From contig CAAGSD010000008.1 of NCBI GenBank assembly GCA_900772845.1, positions 1 to 14,815 on the forward strand: a stretch of DNA of 14,815 nt, written 5' to 3'. The notes under the pieces were generated by a model. That model was not told the origin of the DNA. It did no database searches and saw only the letters and a program-made list of their open reading frames with translations. Position 1 is the stretch's first letter, and every line of letters starts with the position of its first letter. The position numbers and the translations under genes are program-made. This document shows positions 13,671 to 14,815 of the stretch, piece after piece. The DNA comes from Lachnospiraceae bacterium (GTDB lineage Bacteria; Bacillota; Clostridia; Lachnospirales; Lachnospiraceae).

Positions 13671-13722
13671 TATACTATATTATTCCCTTTATATTTCCTA
13701 CTGTTCCAGTAGGTATAGTATA
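13671..13722 (-). promoter_or_regulatory. Nested palindromes in the trans-sulfuration gene leader (candidate operator)
   Basis: CCTACTG-TTC-CAGTAGG (13697-13713) is a perfect 7-bp inverted repeat. Around it TATACTATA (13671-13679) and TATAGTATA (13714-13722) are also exact inverted copies. No T-tract follows on the minus strand, so it is not a terminator. It lies just downstream of the candidate promoter, where a repressor could block transcription. Its shape recalls operators of Rrf2-type regulators such as CymR/IscR that control cysteine genes, but this is from memory and untested. Confidence 0.5.
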
Positions 13723-13751
13723 TATTTATCATAGTACATAGAAAAAGTCAA
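13723..13751 (-). promoter_or_regulatory. Candidate promoter of the trans-sulfuration gene
   Basis: On the minus strand TTGACT (13751 to 13746) is followed 17 nt later by TAAATA (13728 to 13723), a weak -10. Transcription would start around 13716, at the edge of the palindrome. The -35 is good and the -10 poor, as expected for an activated or tightly regulated promoter. Confidence 0.45.
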
Positions 13752-13766
13752 GTTTCTATTCCATAT

Positions 13767-14636
13767 TTACCAATAAAGTTTCATTTCCTTCTCAGCTTCC
13801 TGCTCTGAGATATTCAGTTTCATTCTCACCTTTTGTAAAGTTTCTTCATAACTGGTATTAAAATCCTTGCACATTATAATAATCCCTTGCGCAACTCCCT
13901 GTGCAATCCCTTTTCTTGTATACTGATCAAATAATTCACACACCCTGATCTCATCCTCCTCTTTGATTCCCATTTCTTTTAATGCATCTCCGGTATCATC
14001 AACATTTGTATCTCCGGATAATACCCGTAGCATCTTAACTGTTGCTTCTTTATGAATCACTTTCCGGTCCGACCGATAGCCATCTCCCTCTGCAAGATAA
14101 TCCACGATGATTCTCACATCACTTTGAAAAAGCTCTCGTATTTCTCTGGGTAAATGACGCATTTCCCAAACATGAAGTTGTACATCATCTACATACTTCC
14201 ATATAATATCTGCAGTCGCCCCTTCTTCATCAAATAACCGGTGCAAACTGCATACCCCTTTCCACCTGCTCTTTCCCCAGTATAACACAATCTCTATCAC
14301 AGGATATAGGCCCGGATTTTGTTTTTCATATTGTCTGCGGTATTCTCCACCTGCATACCCGGCCTTGCGCAATACCATGCCCTTATCCACCTTTGTCTGA
14401 TTGGCAAATAAATACATTACCTTAGGCACCCCATTTACCACATGGTACTTTGCTACATCTTCCAATTGATTTCGCAATCCATTTTCTTTATCCAGGTAAA
14501 GACTCTCAGTAGCCGCCGACAATATTTCATAATCTTTAACCCTTCTTCTCCCTTCATGTAACAGAACATTAATAATGTCCGCCGCTACATCTGCATAGCT
14601 TTCAAATTTTTTCGTCACAATATCATTCGTTTCCAA
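13767..14636 (-). CDS. Rpn-family PD-(D/E)XK protein (recombination-promoting nuclease/putative transposase), possibly inactive
   Basis: This 289-aa protein starts at a TTG (14636) with AGGGAGGA and 7 nt spacing. Family hallmarks are the opening helix (YADVAADIINVLL, residues 14-26), the core LEDVAKYH (59-65) with Asp60, FANQTKVD (77-84), the LYPVIEIVLYWG strand (110-121) and FQSDVRIIVDYL. The tail GIAQGVAQGI resembles the repeated GIxQG of many clostridial Rpn proteins. Rpn proteins are small nucleases that stimulate RecA-independent recombination and exist in many diverged copies. In most homologues I recall, the second acidic residue reads ENQ; here it is ANQ (Ala78). The usual YDG after the LR motif reads YAG. 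Both changes suggest loss of catalysis. It has no transposase partner or flanking repeats, so it is probably not an insertion sequence. It lies upstream of the sulfur genes with a 119-nt gap. Family is confident; inactivity is inferred. Confidence 0.87.
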   Translation of the reverse strand: METNDIVTKKFESYADVAADIINVLLHEGRRRVKDYEILSAATESLYLDKENGLRNQLEDVAKYHVVNGVPKVMYLFANQTKVDKGMVLRKAGYAGGEYRRQYEKQNPGLYPVIEIVLYWGKSRWKGVCSLHRLFDEEGATADIIWKYVDDVQLHVWEMRHLPREIRELFQSDVRIIVDYLAEGDGYRSDRKVIHKEATVKMLRVLSGDTNVDDTGDALKEMGIKEEDEIRVCELFDQYTRKGIAQGVAQGIIIMCKDFNTSYEETLQKVRMKLNISEQEAEKEMKLYW

Positions 14637-14758
14637 TAGCTGTCCTCCCTGTATGATTGTTCTGTCAATCCATGAATTTGCGGCGATACGCCATCGACTG
14701 CCCTTACAAGTCTAAGTTTTTAGAATATTGCCTATCCAGACTTTCTTAAGATGTGATT

Positions 14759-14787
14759 ACTATAGCACATGCATATCGATTCTGCAA
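14759..14787 (-). promoter_or_regulatory. Candidate extended -10 promoter of the Rpn-family gene
   Basis: On the minus strand TTGCAG (14787 to 14782), 17 nt and TATAGT (14764 to 14759) form a promoter with a TGC extension before the -10. The leader would be about 115 nt. No other gene is seen between 14637 and the right edge. Confidence 0.5.
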
Positions 14788-14815
14788 GAAAATTCAAGCA
14801 AAAAACCATACAAAA

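Noticed and set aside
13697..13713. Terminator for the Rpn-family gene
   Set aside because: The stem is not followed by a U-tract on the minus strand and lies at the promoter of the next gene, so an operator fits better.
13767..14636. Insertion sequence carrying the Rpn-type putative transposase
   Set aside because: No terminal inverted repeats or target-site duplication were seen around the gene, and this family is not known to move as an IS.

Overview
The window looks like chromosomal DNA of a low-to-mid-GC anaerobic Firmicute, most likely a gut Lachnospiraceae (inferred). Evidence: strong AGGAGG-type ribosome binding sites on most genes, a giant 2-hydroxyacyl-CoA dehydratase-type activase typical of strict anaerobes, an M16C presequence-protease-like peptidase, and an Rpn-type PD-(D/E)XK gene with the GIAQGVAQG-like tail common in that family. 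No rRNA, tRNA, CRISPR array or complete IS element was seen.

Left block (1-4485, all minus strand). Four genes are probably co-transcribed from a promoter near 4538-4566. They are a rhomboid-fold membrane protein with a C-terminal zinc-ribbon-like tail and no catalytic Ser/His (3625-4485); a sigma-70-derived protein that keeps region 1.2, 2.1-2.2 and 3-like parts but has lost the promoter-melting residues and region 4 (2731-3483); an overlapping unrecognised 141-aa protein (2325-2750); and an M16C zinc peptidase that runs off the left edge (1-2276). A diverged palindromic repeat pair sits between the rhomboid and sigma-like genes. The combination of inactive-looking membrane protease fold, inactive-looking sigma factor and active-looking peptidase is the most unusual thing in the window.

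Centre (4486-9116, plus strand). A divergent promoter region with a leader inverted repeat drives a 1418-codon activase holding two complete ASKHA ATPase/Fe-S modules plus CoA-dehydratase-related C-terminal regions. It is followed by a clear intrinsic terminator.

Right of centre (9117-10741). A T-rich spacer with degenerate repeats leads to a near-consensus promoter and a PD-(D/E)XK nuclease-like gene. The only good ribosome binding site of that gene lies in front of an in-frame ATT codon. A hairpin terminator separates it from a convergent 79-aa coiled-coil gene.

Right block (10742-14815, mostly minus strand). An intergenic stretch carries a 55-nt imperfect hairpin and four diverged units of a 39-43-bp tandem repeat. 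Next come two PLP enzymes of sulfur amino acid metabolism: a MalY/PatB C-S lyase and a trans-sulfuration-family enzyme with a CCTACTG/CAGTAGG palindrome in its leader. Together they could carry cysteine and homoserine ester through cystathionine to homocysteine, or handle C-S bonds more broadly. Last is an Rpn-family gene with a TTG start that appears to lack a usual acidic active-site residue.
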